Source of the DNA: Streptomyces sp. Tue 6430 | GTDB taxonomy: Bacteria > Actinomycetota > Actinomycetes > Streptomycetales > Streptomycetaceae | Length of the DNA: 64,000 nucleotides | Reading direction: 5' to 3' | NCBI GenBank assembly: GCA_021568835.1 | Contig: JAKGSH010000010.1 | Coordinates: forward strand, 1,612,001-1,676,000 | In this document: positions 1-8,539 of the stretch, one piece after another | Numbering within the stretch: position 1 is the stretch's first letter | Layout: the number at the start of each line of letters is the position of its first letter | Program-made: the position numbers and the translations under genes | The notes under the pieces: generated by a model | Seen by the model: the letters and a program-made list of their open reading frames with translations, nothing else | What the model was told of the DNA's origin: nothing | Databases searched by the model: none

Positions 1-1
1 C

Positions 2-373
2 GTGCACCGGGCCGTGTTCCCGCCCCACACCGCCAGCGGGCTCTGGCTGGAGGGCGAGGACCACGACGACGTCGTCATCGACGAACGGGCCGCCGTCTGG
101 CACCAGATCGTCATCTTCTGCCACGAGGTGTGGCACATGCACCGGCGCCGTGCCGACGCCGTCCCCGGTGCCGCTCCGGCCGCCGCCGCCCGCAGTGACT
201 TCACCCTCTCCGACGAGCAGGAGGCCGACCGCTTCGGCATGCTGATGGGCCGCCGGCTGCGCACCTGGCTGGAGGCGTCCGCCGACTCCGTGTACGCCGA
301 CCGCGGCGACGACACCCAGGACATCGCCGGACGCATCGGCGCGGCCCTCAACTACCGTGGCACCCGCAGGTGA
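2..373 (+). CDS. ImmA/IrrE-type metalloprotease, 5' end cut by the window
   Basis: C-terminal 123 residues of a small zinc-dependent peptidase-like protein; the gene probably starts before the window. The sequence shows HEVWH at residues 41-45, an HExxH zinc site, and a later acidic stretch (SDEQEADRFG) that fits the third ligand helix of the ImmA/IrrE family. In Streptomyces such proteins are often annotated as a toxin component and sit after an XRE-type HTH gene, which would lie just outside the window. Members of the family cleave repressors; the substrate here is unknown. The next gene, a MAB_1171c-type membrane protein, follows on the same strand after 39 bases, an arrangement common in Streptomyces. 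No membrane segment or signal peptide is visible. Confidence 0.7.
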   Translation: MHRAVFPPHTASGLWLEGEDHDDVVIDERAAVWHQIVIFCHEVWHMHRRRADAVPGAAPAAAARSDFTLSDEQEADRFGMLMGRRLRTWLEASADSVYADRGDDTQDIAGRIGAALNYRGTRR

Positions 374-412
374 ACGGACCCCGCAGAACCCGCAGATGAA
401 CGGACCCCGAAG

Positions 413-1798
413 GTGAACGGCCTACCCCATTACGTCAGCGCCGCCGTCCTCTGGCTCGGGCTGCTGGTGCGGGCCCCCGACCTGCTGCGCCACCGGCACG
501 ACCCCTATCTGCGGTCCATCTGCGCGGTGCTCGGCCTGGCCGGGCTCTGCTTCCTCCTCGGGGCCCCGCCCACGGTCGGCGCCGTCAACCGGTTCGGCGC
601 GACCCCCAACCTGGCCGCGCCGCTGACGTACGCCGCGATCACCGGGTACAGCGCCGCCTCCCAGGTGCTGATCGTGCACTGGCGGGGCGGACCGCGGGTG
701 CGCCGGACGGCCCGGCGCTGGATCCTGGCGTACGCGCTGGTCGTCCTCGGCATCGTCACGATGTTCGTCCTGGGCGACGCGCCCGTGGAGCGGCGCGTCG
801 ACCTGGACACCTACTACGCGAACACGCCCTTCCTCCGCGAGATGATCGTGCTCTACCTGCTCGGACACCTCGCCGCCGTCGGCGTCACCACCGTGTCCGC
901 CCTGCGCTGGGCCCGTGAGGTACGGGGCTGGCTGCGGGCGGGCCTGGTGACGCTGGGCTTCGGTTCGCTGTGCGGGGTCGTGTACAGCCTGGCGAGGCTC
1001 ACCGCCGTGACCGCCCGCTGGACCGGCCACGACTGGTCCGCCCTGGTCACCGACGCCTCCCCGGCCGCGGCCGGGCTCGGCGCGGTCATGACGGTCGTCG
1101 GCGTCCTCGTCCCGCTCGCCGGGCCCTGGCTGGCGGAACGGCGGCGGACCCGGCGCGCCTACGCCCGCCTCGCGCCCCTGGAACGCGAACTGGACGGCGT
1201 CCTCACCCGCCACGCCCTGCGGCTGCCCCGGCCGTGCTGGGCCCGGCCGGCCACCCGGCTGGTGTGGCGCCGGACCAGCATCCACAACGCGCTGACCCAC
1301 CTGGACGCCTACGTCGACCGCGAGCTGTACGACGCGACGCTGCGGGCCGCCCTGCGCCGTACCGGCGACGCCGAGCGGGCCGCCGCGACGGCCTGGGCGA
1401 CCGTCATCGCGGCGGCCGTACGGCAGGAGGCACACGCCGGGCCGGACGACGGCGACGGCCGCTCCGCCGGGGAGTCCGCCTGGTTCCTGGAACGGGCGCC
1501 GGACCCGGCCGCGCTGGCGCGCATCGCCGACGCCCTCGCCGGCGAACCCCTCGTCCGCGCCGCCGCCCCCGGGGCCGGGGCCGGAGCCGCACCTGAGGCC
1601 GGGACCGTGGCCGATCGTGTGCCGGAGGCCGCGACGGACGCCGTGCCGGACGCCGTGCCCGGGGCTTCGGCCGGGGAAAGGGCTGAGGTCGTGCCCGAGT
1701 TCGTGCCGGAAGCCGTGGCGGGAGTTGTCACGGGGGCCGTGGCGGGGGCCGCGGCGAACGCCCGGCCGGTGTCCGCCGAGGGGAGGCCGACCGCGTGA
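413..1798 (+). CDS. MAB_1171c family membrane protein (putative transporter)
   Basis: Integral membrane protein of 461 residues. The first ~240 residues hold about seven hydrophobic helices; a cytoplasmic Arg-rich region and an Ala/Val/Pro-rich low-complexity tail follow. It resembles the MAB_1171c family, called putative transporters without biochemical proof. The marker segment DTYYANTPFLREM (about residue 128) is nearly repeated in the next gene. The start is GTG at 413. The stop overlaps the GTG of the next gene, so the two paralogues are probably co-translated. The tail after residue ~385 is a degenerate repeat of Glu/Ala/Val/Pro and may be a disordered extension. Function is unproven; the neighbourhood suggests a membrane partner of the upstream peptidase. 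Confidence 0.75.
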   Translation: MNGLPHYVSAAVLWLGLLVRAPDLLRHRHDPYLRSICAVLGLAGLCFLLGAPPTVGAVNRFGATPNLAAPLTYAAITGYSAASQVLIVHWRGGPRVRRTARRWILAYALVVLGIVTMFVLGDAPVERRVDLDTYYANTPFLREMIVLYLLGHLAAVGVTTVSALRWAREVRGWLRAGLVTLGFGSLCGVVYSLARLTAVTARWTGHDWSALVTDASPAAAGLGAVMTVVGVLVPLAGPWLAERRRTRRAYARLAPLERELDGVLTRHALRLPRPCWARPATRLVWRRTSIHNALTHLDAYVDRELYDATLRAALRRTGDAERAAATAWATVIAAAVRQEAHAGPDDGDGRSAGESAWFLERAPDPAALARIADALAGEPLVRAAAPGAGAGAAPEAGTVADRVPEAATDAVPDAVPGASAGERAEVVPEFVPEAVAGVVTGAVAGAAANARPVSAEGRPTA

Positions 1799-2970
1799 GC
1801 CTCGTCGTCTACCTCGCCGGCGCCGTCCTGCTGCTCTCCGCCGCCGTGCTGTTCCGCCGGCCCCGCTCGGCCGCGCGCAACCCCCTCACCGTCTCCACCT
1901 GCGTCGCGATCACCCTGGGCGCGCTCGTCTTCGTCTGCTCCGCGCCGGTCACCCTGGCCGCCGTCAACGACCTCACCGGCATCCCCAACTTCGGCGCCCC
2001 GCTGACGTACGGCATGCTCTCGGCGTACAGCTGCTCCCTGCTGATCCTGCTCGCCTACTGGCGGGGCGGACCGCCCGAACGGGTACGGCGGCAGGTACTG
2101 GGCTGCATCGCCGTGTACGGGCCGCTGATCGTGGCCGTGATCGTGCTGTTCGCGCTGGCCGACGCGCCCGTCGAGCGGCTCACCGACCTCGACACCCACT
2201 ACGCGAACACGCCGTACATGCGCGAGATGATCGTGCTCTACCTGCTCGGGCACACCGCCGCCATCGTCGCGATGGCCGTGGTGTGCGTGAAGTGGGCCCG
2301 GGAGGTCACCGGCCTGCTGCGCACCGGGCTGCTGCTGATCCTCGTCGGCGCGCTGCTGGACCTGCTCGGCTTCCAGATGACCAAGTACACGGCCGTCGTC
2401 GCCCGTTGGACCGGCCACGACCTCGACTTCCTGTCCACCGACGTGGCCCCGCCGATGGCCGCCCTCGGCGCCCTGCTCTGCTCCGCCGGCTACGTCCTGC
2501 CCCGGCTGCTGCCGGCGGCCGTCGCCCACGGACGCGGGCTGCGGGACCACCGGCGGCTGCGGCCGCTGTGGGCCCGCGTGGGGTTCGTGTCGGTGGCCCC
2601 CAAGCCGCCCGTGTCCTGGTGGCGGCTGCCCGAGGAGCGGCTGCACTGGCGGGAGGTCGCCATCCACGACGCGCTCCTCGCCCTCGCCCCCTACTTCGAC
2701 GACCGGGTCCGGGCGCGGGCGCTCGCCGCCGCCCTCGCCGAGGGGCGCGGCGCGCACGAGGCGCGGATCGCCTCCGAGGCGGCCATGCTCGCCGAGGCCG
2801 CCCGGCGGGCCGCCGCGCGCGAGGCGCCGTGCGCGACGGCGAGCACCCACCGGCTGCACGCCACCGAGGTCTCCGGCGCCGCCGGGCTGGTGGAGCTGGC
2901 GCGGGAACTGGCCCGAACTCCGGTGCCGGACACGGCGGGTGAAGGTACGGTGAAAGCCTTCCATGGCTGA
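1795..2970 (+). CDS. second MAB_1171c family membrane protein, tandem paralogue
   Basis: 391-residue membrane protein with the same layout as its upstream neighbour: seven or so hydrophobic segments in the first ~240 residues, then a soluble helical region. The shared signature DTHYANTPYMREM and the following IVLYLLGH identify it as a paralogue. It starts with GTG overlapping the TGA of the previous gene by three bases, showing translational coupling. Unlike the first copy it lacks the long low-complexity tail and ends with a His/Ala-rich helix. Two adjacent, diverged copies could form a heteromeric membrane complex. The activity is unknown and the transporter label is by family name only. 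Confidence 0.75.
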   Translation: MSLVVYLAGAVLLLSAAVLFRRPRSAARNPLTVSTCVAITLGALVFVCSAPVTLAAVNDLTGIPNFGAPLTYGMLSAYSCSLLILLAYWRGGPPERVRRQVLGCIAVYGPLIVAVIVLFALADAPVERLTDLDTHYANTPYMREMIVLYLLGHTAAIVAMAVVCVKWAREVTGLLRTGLLLILVGALLDLLGFQMTKYTAVVARWTGHDLDFLSTDVAPPMAALGALLCSAGYVLPRLLPAAVAHGRGLRDHRRLRPLWARVGFVSVAPKPPVSWWRLPEERLHWREVAIHDALLALAPYFDDRVRARALAAALAEGRGAHEARIASEAAMLAEAARRAAAREAPCATASTHRLHATEVSGAAGLVELARELARTPVPDTAGEGTVKAFHG

Positions 2971-3066
2971 ATGCCGGGTGCGGCTGCGCGCCCGCACGGC
3001 TGAACGGCCTGGTGGGCGGGTCCCTTCGCGGCGCACGGGCCGTGCGGGCGGTCCCGCGGTGGCCGA

Positions 3067-3270
3067 ATGCCCGCCCTCATGAGGCCTGCCCCAGTCGAGA
3101 CACCCGCCGTGCCCGTGCTGCCCGTTGTGCCTGCTGTACCCGCTGTGCCCGCTGTACCCGTTGTGCGAGTCGTGCCCGCCGTGCCCGCCGCGTCGGACCT
3201 GTCCGTCCCGTCCGCCCCGTCCGCCCCGTGTGCCTCCCTGGCCGAGTACGAGGAGCCCCATGTCCAGTAG
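3067..3270 (+). CDS. possible short Pro/Val-rich protein
   Basis: A 67-residue reading frame with an ATG start. Its centre is a degenerate VPAVPAVP repeat and its last codons overlap the start of the FAD oxidoreductase at 3260. The DNA from about 3100 to 3190 is a row of imperfect 6- and 12-base repeats of cccgctgtg type. No family is recognised. It may be a genuine small protein translated just ahead of the oxidoreductase, or merely repetitive leader DNA. I found no convincing ribosome binding site. The stretch 2971-3259 otherwise holds nothing I can identify. Confidence 0.25.
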   Translation: MPALMRPAPVETPAVPVLPVVPAVPAVPAVPVVRVVPAVPAASDLSVPSAPSAPCASLAEYEEPHVQ

Positions 3271-4669
3271 AGCTGTCGTCATCGGTGCCGGTCTGGCCGG
3301 CATGCTGGCCGCGGCGGCCCTGTCCACCGTCGTGGACGAGGTGACCGTGCTGGAACGGGACGACCTGCCCGACGAACCCGAACACCGCAAGGGCCTGCCA
3401 CAGGGCCGGCACGCCCACCTCCTCATGGCCGGCGGGCTCGCCGCCATGGAGGACCTCGTGCCGGGCGTCGACATGCGCAAGCACCTGCTCGCCGCCGGGG
3501 CCCGCGAGGTGTCCCTCAGCTCCGGCATGGTCGCCCTCACGCCCGAGGGCTGGTTCCGGCGCTGGCGTCACGAGGGGCCGCGGATGATGACGTGCAGCCG
3601 GGCCCTGCTCGACTGGGCGGTCCGGGACGCCGTACTGGCCCACACCGGGGCCCGGATCCGCAAGGGCCGGGTGCTCGACCTGACCGGCGACGCGCGGCGC
3701 GTCACCGGCGTACGGGTCTCCACCCCCGACGGGGACGAGGTGATCGACGCCGACTTCGTGGTCGAGGCGAGCGGGCGCGGCTCACGGGTCGTCACCTGGC
3801 TGTGGGAGCTGGGGATCTCCGGCATCCGCGAGAAGACGGTCGACGCGGGCCTGGTCAACGCCACGCGGATCTACCGCACCCCGAAGGCGCCGGGCGGTTC
3901 CCGCTCACCATCATCCAGGCCGACCCCTACCGGGGGCTGCCCGGACGCAGCGGCATGGTGCTGCCCATCGAGGGCGACCGGTGGATGGTCAGCCTCGCCG
4001 GGACGCGGGCGGCGGCGAACCGCCGTCCGACCCCGACGGGTTCCTCCGGTACACGCTCGACCTGCCGCACCCCATCGTGGGCCGGCTGATCTCGGGCGCC
4101 GAGCCGCTCACCGGCATCCACGTCAGCCGCAGCACCAGCAACCACCGGCGGTACCTGGAGAAGGCGCGGGAGTGGCCCGAGCGGTTCGTCGTCCTCGGCG
4201 ACGCGCTGGCCACCTTCAACCCCGCCTACGGGCAGGGCATGTCCGTGGCCGCGCTCGGCGCACGGGTGCTGAGCCGCGAACTGCGGCAGGCCGGCGGGAC
4301 AGGCGCCGCGGGGCTCGCGCGGCGGGTGCAGCGCGGGGCCGCCTCGTCGGTCGAGGCGGCCTGGACGATGGCCGTCAGCCAGGACGTCTGGTTCCCCGGG
4401 ACGCGGGGCGGGGCCCCCACCGTCGCGGACCGGGTGGTCACCCGGTTCACCCGGCGGGTGATGCGGACGGCCACGGGGTCGTACGACGCGGCGGCGGCGC
4501 TGTGGGACGTCACGAGCCTGACGGCGGGGCCGCAACGGCTGCTGCGCCCGGCGGCGCTGCTGGCGACCCTGAACGGTCCGGCGCTGCGGGCGGCGGCGGG
4601 ACCGCCGTTGACCGAGGCGGAGCGGGGATCCTGCGGGGCCTGGAGGCCGCCGGCACCGGGGCGGGGTGA
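3260..4669 (+). CDS. FAD-dependent monooxygenase/oxidoreductase, frame broken three times
   Basis: Flavoprotein of about 470 residues once three single-base deletions are allowed for. The N terminus has the Rossmann motif GAGLAGMLAAAAL, then the ERDDLPDEPEHRKG and LPQGRHAHLL stretches typical of FAD oxidoreductases of the halogenase/geranylgeranyl-reductase-like group. The C-terminal part has LGDALATFNPAYGQGMS, the second FAD contact region. The reading frame moves back one base near 3895, near 4015 and near 4630, each time restoring family-like protein; the final residues end at 4669. ATG at 3260 is chosen because the Rossmann fold starts immediately after it. It lies downstream of the two MAB_1171c genes on the same strand. 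Substrate is unknown. Confidence 0.75.
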   Translation: MSSRAVVIGAGLAGMLAAAALSTVVDEVTVLERDDLPDEPEHRKGLPQGRHAHLLMAGGLAAMEDLVPGVDMRKHLLAAGAREVSLSSGMVALTPEGWFRRWRHEGPRMMTCSRALLDWAVRDAVLAHTGARIRKGRVLDLTGDARRVTGVRVSTPDGDEVIDADFVVEASGRGSRVVTWLWELGISGIREKTVDAGLVNATRIYRTPKAPGGSRSPSSRPTPTGGCPDAAAWCCPSRATGGWSASPGRGRRRTAVRPRRVPPVHARPAAPHRGPADLGRRAAHRHPRQPQHQQPPAVPGEGAGVARAVRRPRRRAGHLQPRLRAGHVRGRARRTGAEPRTAAGRRDRRRGARAAGAARGRLVGRGGLDDGRQPGRLVPRDAGRGPHRRGPGGHPVHPAGDADGHGVVRRGGGAVGRHEPDGGAATAAAPGGAAGDPERSGAAGGGGTAVDRGGAGILRGLEAAGTGAG

Positions 4670-4696
4670 CCCCGGGCCCCGGCGGGGAGACCTCGA

Positions 4697-4718
4697 GGAG
4701 GCCTCGTTCGAGGCCTCC
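4697..4718. terminator. hairpin after the FAD oxidoreductase
   Basis: Perfect inverted repeat with 10-base arms (GGAGGCCTCG and its complement) around a two-base centre, 28 bases after the oxidoreductase stop and before the convergent SMP-30 gene. There is no T-run, as is usual for Streptomyces terminators. Probably terminates in both directions. Confidence 0.5.
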
Positions 4719-4746
4719 CGGACCGGCGGACCCGGGCCGGGCCGGT

Positions 4747-4780
4747 CCGGACCGGACCGGACCGGACCGGACCGGACCGG
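4747..4780. repeat. ACCGG pentamer tandem repeat
   Basis: Six perfect copies of ACCGG plus a partial copy, between two convergent genes. It is outside coding sequence, and its copy number probably varies between strains. Confidence 0.85.
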
Positions 4781-4903
4781 CCGACGAAGCCCGATCCCGT
4801 CGGCGGTCGCGCCGGCCGCGCCGGTCGTGCCCCTGGACGGCCGGTTGAGGGGCCGGGGCCGGGTCAGACCCCGCCACCCCGCCCCCTCAGCCCCTCCCGC
4901 CCC

Positions 4904-5752
4904 TCAGCCGTCGAACGCCGGCTGGGGCAGGCCCTTGCCCGCGTCGGGGACGACCAGGAGCGATCCCGACAGGGGGTGGGGCGACGTCAGGCCCACGCGG
5001 GCCGTCGTGACGTACAGGTCGGTCAGGCCGGGCCCGCCGAACGCGCAGGCCGTCACGCGGGGTGCCGGGAAGCGGATCACCCGGTCCAGCGCGCCCGCCG
5101 GGGTGTAACGGCGCACCGCTCCGCCGTCCCACAGGGCCACCCACACGCATCCGTCCGCGTCGACCGTCAGCCCGTCGGGGAAGCCGGCGCCCTCCTCGAT
5201 CACGGCGAAGGGGCGGCGGTTCGTCACCCGGCCGTCGGCGTGGTCGAGGACGTCGACGCGGCGGGTCGGGGAGTCGATGTAGTACATCAGCGTGCCGCAG
5301 GGGCTCCAGCCCGTCCCGTTGCTCACCGCGACGTCGTCGAGGACCACGGAGACCGAGCCGTCCCCGGTGATCCGGGACAGGGACCCCCCGCCCGGCGCCT
5401 CGTCGTAGCGCATCGTGCCGGCCCAGAGCGAGCCGTCCGGCGCGACGGCCGCGTCGTTGGCGCGGCGGCCGGGGACCGGCTCGTGGTGGAGCCAGCGGAA
5501 GCCGCCGTCCTCGTCCAGGAGGCCCACGCCGTCGCGGAGGTTGAGGACCAGGCCGCCGCCCGCGCGCGGCTTGGCCGCGCCCACGTGCTGGTCGGTGACG
5601 CGCACCGTGCGGCGGCCCGTCGACGGGTCGTAGGCGTGCAGGCGCGAGCCGAGGATGTCGAGCCACAGGAGGCGGCCGCCGGCCGGGTCCCAGGTCGGGC
5701 CCTCGCCGAGGGCGGCCTCCGCGCGGACGGCGACGTCGAACGTGTTCGTCAT
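4904..5752 (-). CDS. SMP-30/gluconolactonase-family lactone hydrolase
   Basis: 282-residue six-bladed beta-propeller of the SMP-30/gluconolaconase/LRE family, expected to hydrolyse a sugar lactone in the cytoplasm. Visible family marks are the N-terminal LGEGPTWDP (metal-binding Glu), RANDAAVAPDGSLWAGTM (Asn and Asp of the metal site) and FPDGLTVDADGCVWVA (second Asp). Length is typical of the family. Its ATG overlaps the TGA of the upstream IclR-type regulator (ATGA), so the two are translationally coupled and form an operon. The context suggests a sugar-acid catabolic function under IclR control; the actual lactone cannot be told from the sequence. Confidence 0.85.
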   Translation of the reverse strand: MTNTFDVAVRAEAALGEGPTWDPAGGRLLWLDILGSRLHAYDPSTGRRTVRVTDQHVGAAKPRAGGGLVLNLRDGVGLLDEDGGFRWLHHEPVPGRRANDAAVAPDGSLWAGTMRYDEAPGGGSLSRITGDGSVSVVLDDVAVSNGTGWSPCGTLMYYIDSPTRRVDVLDHADGRVTNRRPFAVIEEGAGFPDGLTVDADGCVWVALWDGGAVRRYTPAGALDRVIRFPAPRVTACAFGGPGLTDLYVTTARVGLTSPHPLSGSLLVVPDAGKGLPQPAFDG

Positions 5753-6522
5753 GCCGCGCTCCGGTAGCCGAGCTGCTCGGACAGTTCGGCCGCGCCCTTG
5801 GCGGCGAGCTGCTCCAGCTCGATGCGGCGCTCGTCGCTCCAGCGGATCATGGGGACGGAGATCGACAGCGCGGCCACGACCCGGCCGGTGCGGTCGCGCA
5901 CCGGGGCCGCCACGCAGCTGACGTCGGGGTTCGACTCCCGGTTCTCGACCGCGACGCCCCGCTCCCGGATCTCCGCCAGGGCCTCCCGCAGGGCGCCGGG
6001 CTCGGTGATGCTGTTGGGCGTCATGGCGGCCAGGTCGGCGTCGTCGGGGATCCGCGCGCCCAGCTCGGTGTCGGAGAGGGAGGCGAGCAGCATCTTGCCG
6101 ACGGAGGTGCAGTGCGCGGGCAGGCGCCGGCCCGCCGCCGACACCATGCGCACGGCGTGGGTGGAGTCGACCTTCGCGATGTAGATGACGTCCGTGCCCT
6201 CCAGGATCGCCACGTGGACCGTCTCGTCGCAGGTCTCGGCGACGGTGCGGGCCACCTGCTGGCCCTCGGCGGCCAGGTCGAGCTGCTCGGCGTACCGGCT
6301 GCCGAGCTGGTACGGCCGCACGCCGAGGCGGTAGCGTCCGGGCTGTCCGGGGACGGTGACGATGTACGACCGGGCGGCGAGCGTGGTGACCAGCTCGTGC
6401 ACGGTGGTGCGCGGCAGTTGGAGCCGGCGCACGATGTCGGGGGCGGAGAGCGTGCCGTCCCCGTCGAGGAAGAGCTCGAGGATGTCGAGAGCCCGGGTAA
6501 CGGCAGGTACCAGTCGTCCCAC
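5749..6522 (-). CDS. IclR family transcriptional regulator
   Basis: 257-residue regulator. Residues ~5-65 form the winged helix-turn-helix (APDIVRRLQLPRTTVHELV), and residues ~75-250 the IclR effector-binding domain, with the HCTSVGKMLLA and VSCVAAPVRDRTG motifs of the ligand pocket. It is the first gene of a two-gene operon with the SMP-30 lactonase and overlaps it by four bases, so it probably senses a related sugar acid or lactone. An 11-base inverted repeat lies 30-76 bases upstream of its start and is the obvious candidate operator for autoregulation. No frameshift or anomaly is visible. Confidence 0.9.
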   Translation of the reverse strand: MGRLVPAVTRALDILELFLDGDGTLSAPDIVRRLQLPRTTVHELVTTLAARSYIVTVPGQPGRYRLGVRPYQLGSRYAEQLDLAAEGQQVARTVAETCDETVHVAILEGTDVIYIAKVDSTHAVRMVSAAGRRLPAHCTSVGKMLLASLSDTELGARIPDDADLAAMTPNSITEPGALREALAEIRERGVAVENRESNPDVSCVAAPVRDRTGRVVAALSISVPMIRWSDERRIELEQLAAKGAAELSEQLGYRSAA

Positions 6523-6551
6523 GGCCGGCCCCCTCCCTTGGTTCGTCTCAG

Positions 6552-6598
6552 GCCTGTGTTCGAAATCTCAACAGACGATCGGCATGACGAACACAGGC
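6552..6598. promoter_or_regulatory. inverted-repeat operator candidate upstream of the IclR gene
   Basis: Perfect 11-base arms, GCCTGTGTTCG at 6552-6562 and its complement at 6588-6598, separated by 25 bases, just upstream of the IclR-type gene. IclR-family proteins commonly bind palindromes near their own promoter. The spacing would place two half-sites on the same helix face. Binding is inferred. Confidence 0.5.
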
Positions 6599-6654
6599 TA
6601 GTCACACAGCGAGGCGCCGGGCAATGGCCGGGGACGGGATACCGAACGCCGTCG

Positions 6655-6850
6655 GCCCACCGCCGGTACGCGGGCGGGTGCACGGCCCGGCTGGTAGGCG
6701 GGCAGGTGGGTCCGCGGCCCGGCGGGCGGGTAGGCGGGTGCGCGGCCCGGCGGACGGGCGGGCAGGCAGGCGCGTCGCCCGGTACGCGAGCAGGACCCCG
6801 GCCCGATGCGCAGGCGGGTGCGCGGCCCGATGTGCGGGCAGGTGGGCGAG
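6655..6850. repeat. degenerate GC-rich repeat tract
   Basis: About 200 bases of imperfect repeats built from GCGGGTGCGCGGCCCG-like and GCGGGCAGGTGGG-like blocks, four to six copies, between the IclR promoter region and the next gene. Open frames cross it on both strands but have the composition of repeats rather than of proteins. I see no gene in it. Confidence 0.6.
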
Positions 6851-6875
6851 CGATCCCCCGGCCCCGTGGGCGACG

Positions 6876-7476
6876 ATGGACCGCATGCCGTCCGACACGC
6901 GCCCCGCGGGCCGCCCCTTCACGCCCGTCGACTTCCAGCTGGTGCTGCTGCGCCGCATGGCGGACCACCGCCCGGAGCTGGTGGAGGACGCCCGCCGCGA
7001 GCTGGGCGCCTCCCTCGCCGACATGCGGGAGGCCAACAAGCGTTGGCAGGCGATGGTCCGCTCACCGCGCGGCAGGGGCGTCGCCGCCCGGTACCGCTCC
7101 GTCCTCGGCGCCCCCGAGTCGCGCTCGGCGCGCCGGATCGGCGACCTGGACTGCGAGGCCTGGCGGTGGCCGCTGTCCCTGTGGCCGACCCTCCGCTTCG
7201 AGGTGCTCCTCGCCCCGGCGGCGCGGTCTGGAACGAGTGGCTCGTCCGCGCGCCGGGCGCCCCGGCCCCGGCCCTGCGCACCCTCGACGACCTCACCCCC
7301 TGGTCCTGCACGGTCGACGAGGCCGCCCGCGCCTTCGCCCCCGTCCGCCCCCTGGAGGGCTCGGCCCCACCCGCTGGGCCCTGGCCTTCACGGCGCCGGA
7401 CCGGGAGGGGGTGCGGCGGGAGGTGGCCGCCGAGTTCACCTGGGGGCTGCTGCAGCGGACGGCGGTGCGGGAGTAG
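6876..7476 (+). CDS. hypothetical protein, frame broken twice
   Basis: About 200 residues after allowing two missing bases, near 7222 and near 7365. It starts MDRMPSD; the second ATG at 6885 is equally possible and no strong ribosome site decides. The middle is helical (MADHRPELVEDARREL, DMREANKRWQAMV) and the end reads ALAFTAPDREGVRREVAAEF. I recognise no domain, signal peptide or membrane segment. The 3' end overlaps the 3' end of the convergent ATP-grasp gene by about 40 bases. The three pieces join smoothly in frame order, so it is more likely one gene with sequence errors than a pseudogene. Confidence 0.5.
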
Positions 7477-8404
7477 GCCCCGAGGGTCCCCGGCCGGCGG
7501 CGGAGGCGGCGGAGGCGGCGGAGGCGGAGGAGGCGGAGGAGGCGGCCGCCTCGAGGACCGCCTCCACCACCCGCGGCACCGACTGCGGGTGCAGGAACAG
7601 GAAGAGGTTCGGTTCCACCAGTTCCAGCTCCATCACCCGCGGCCGGCCGTCGTCGCCGTCCACCAGGTCGACGCGCGCGTACAGCAGCTCGGGCGCGCCC
7701 GGTACGGCGGCCAGCGCCCGCTCGGCCACGTCGAGTTCGGCCGCCGTCGGGGTCCAGGGCTCCAGCCCCGGATGGGCGACCTTGGCCGCGTCGAACGCGG
7801 TCCCGGGCGCGAGCACGGCCCGCTTGCGGCTGGCGTGCAGCAGGCGGCCCCGAAGAACTGCAGGGCCCGCTCCCCGCCGTGTCGATGCTGCGCGCGTACG
7901 GCTGCACCATCGCCGTCAGCCCCTCCTCGTGCATGCGCGCCAGGTGGCGTACGGCGGTGTCGTGCCGGTCGGGGGTGTAGCGGGCGGCGTAGCGGGCGCC
8001 GGCGCCCGAGGTCGGCTTGACGACGTACTCGTGGTCGCCGGGCAGGTCGGCCGGGTCGCCGGGGGCGAGGTAGCGGGTGGGGACGACGGGTGTCCCGGCC
8101 GCCGCGAGCTCGCCGAGGTAGCGCTTGTCCGTGTTCCAGCGCACGACGGCGGCCGGGTTGGCCAGCCGGGTCGCCCCGGCGCAGCGCTCCGTCCACGCCG
8201 TGAACTCGGCCGCGCGCCAGCTGTAGTCCCAGGTGGAGCGGATCAGGGCGAGGTCGTAGGAGGCCCAGTCGGCGTCGGCGTCGTCCCAGCACACGGCCTC
8301 CGCCTCGGCCCCGGCCTCCTCCAGCGCCCGCACCAGGACCGGCAGGTCACGGTCCTTGCTGGGCTCCGGCCGGGGTCGTAGGTGACGAGGGCGACTCGGG
8401 GCAC
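7436..8404 (-). CDS. ATP-grasp domain enzyme, frame broken three times
   Basis: Roughly 320 residues after correcting three single-base losses near 8370, 7875 and 7850. The corrected N terminus is a GTG start with PRVALVTYD, followed by RALEEAGAEAEAVCWDD and DLALIRSTWDYSWR, the pre-ATP-grasp region of the RimK/glutathione-synthetase-like group. The ATP-grasp part includes VKPTSGAGARY (ATP-binding Lys and glycine loop), VQPYARSIDT and LYARVDLVDGDDGR with MELELVEPNLFL (metal-binding Asp/Glu). Such enzymes ligate a carboxylate to an amine or thiol; the substrate is unknown. The C-terminal end runs into an Ala/Ser run encoded by a GGCGGA repeat, so the true end is uncertain. Confidence 0.75.
7497..7553. 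repeat. GGCGGA-type microsatellite at the ATP-grasp 3' end
   Basis: Tandem GGCGGAGGC/GGCGGA units read on the minus strand as an Ala/Ser run in the ATP-grasp protein. Slippage here would change the C terminus. Confidence 0.6.
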
Positions 8405-8539
8405 GGCGGGGCTCCATTCTCACGACGGGCACGGACCCGCAGGCTAACCGCCGCCCGCGCAACCGCCGCAACCCGCTTGACCCTCCCCTCGGGGAAGCCC
8501 CAGCATCGGTGGCGGAACGGACACGGGAACGGAGTGCGC

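Noticed and set aside
3260..4669. Treating frame-broken genes here and elsewhere as pseudogenes
   Set aside because: All breaks are single missing bases in G/C runs and hit likely core genes as well, so sequence error is the simpler explanation.
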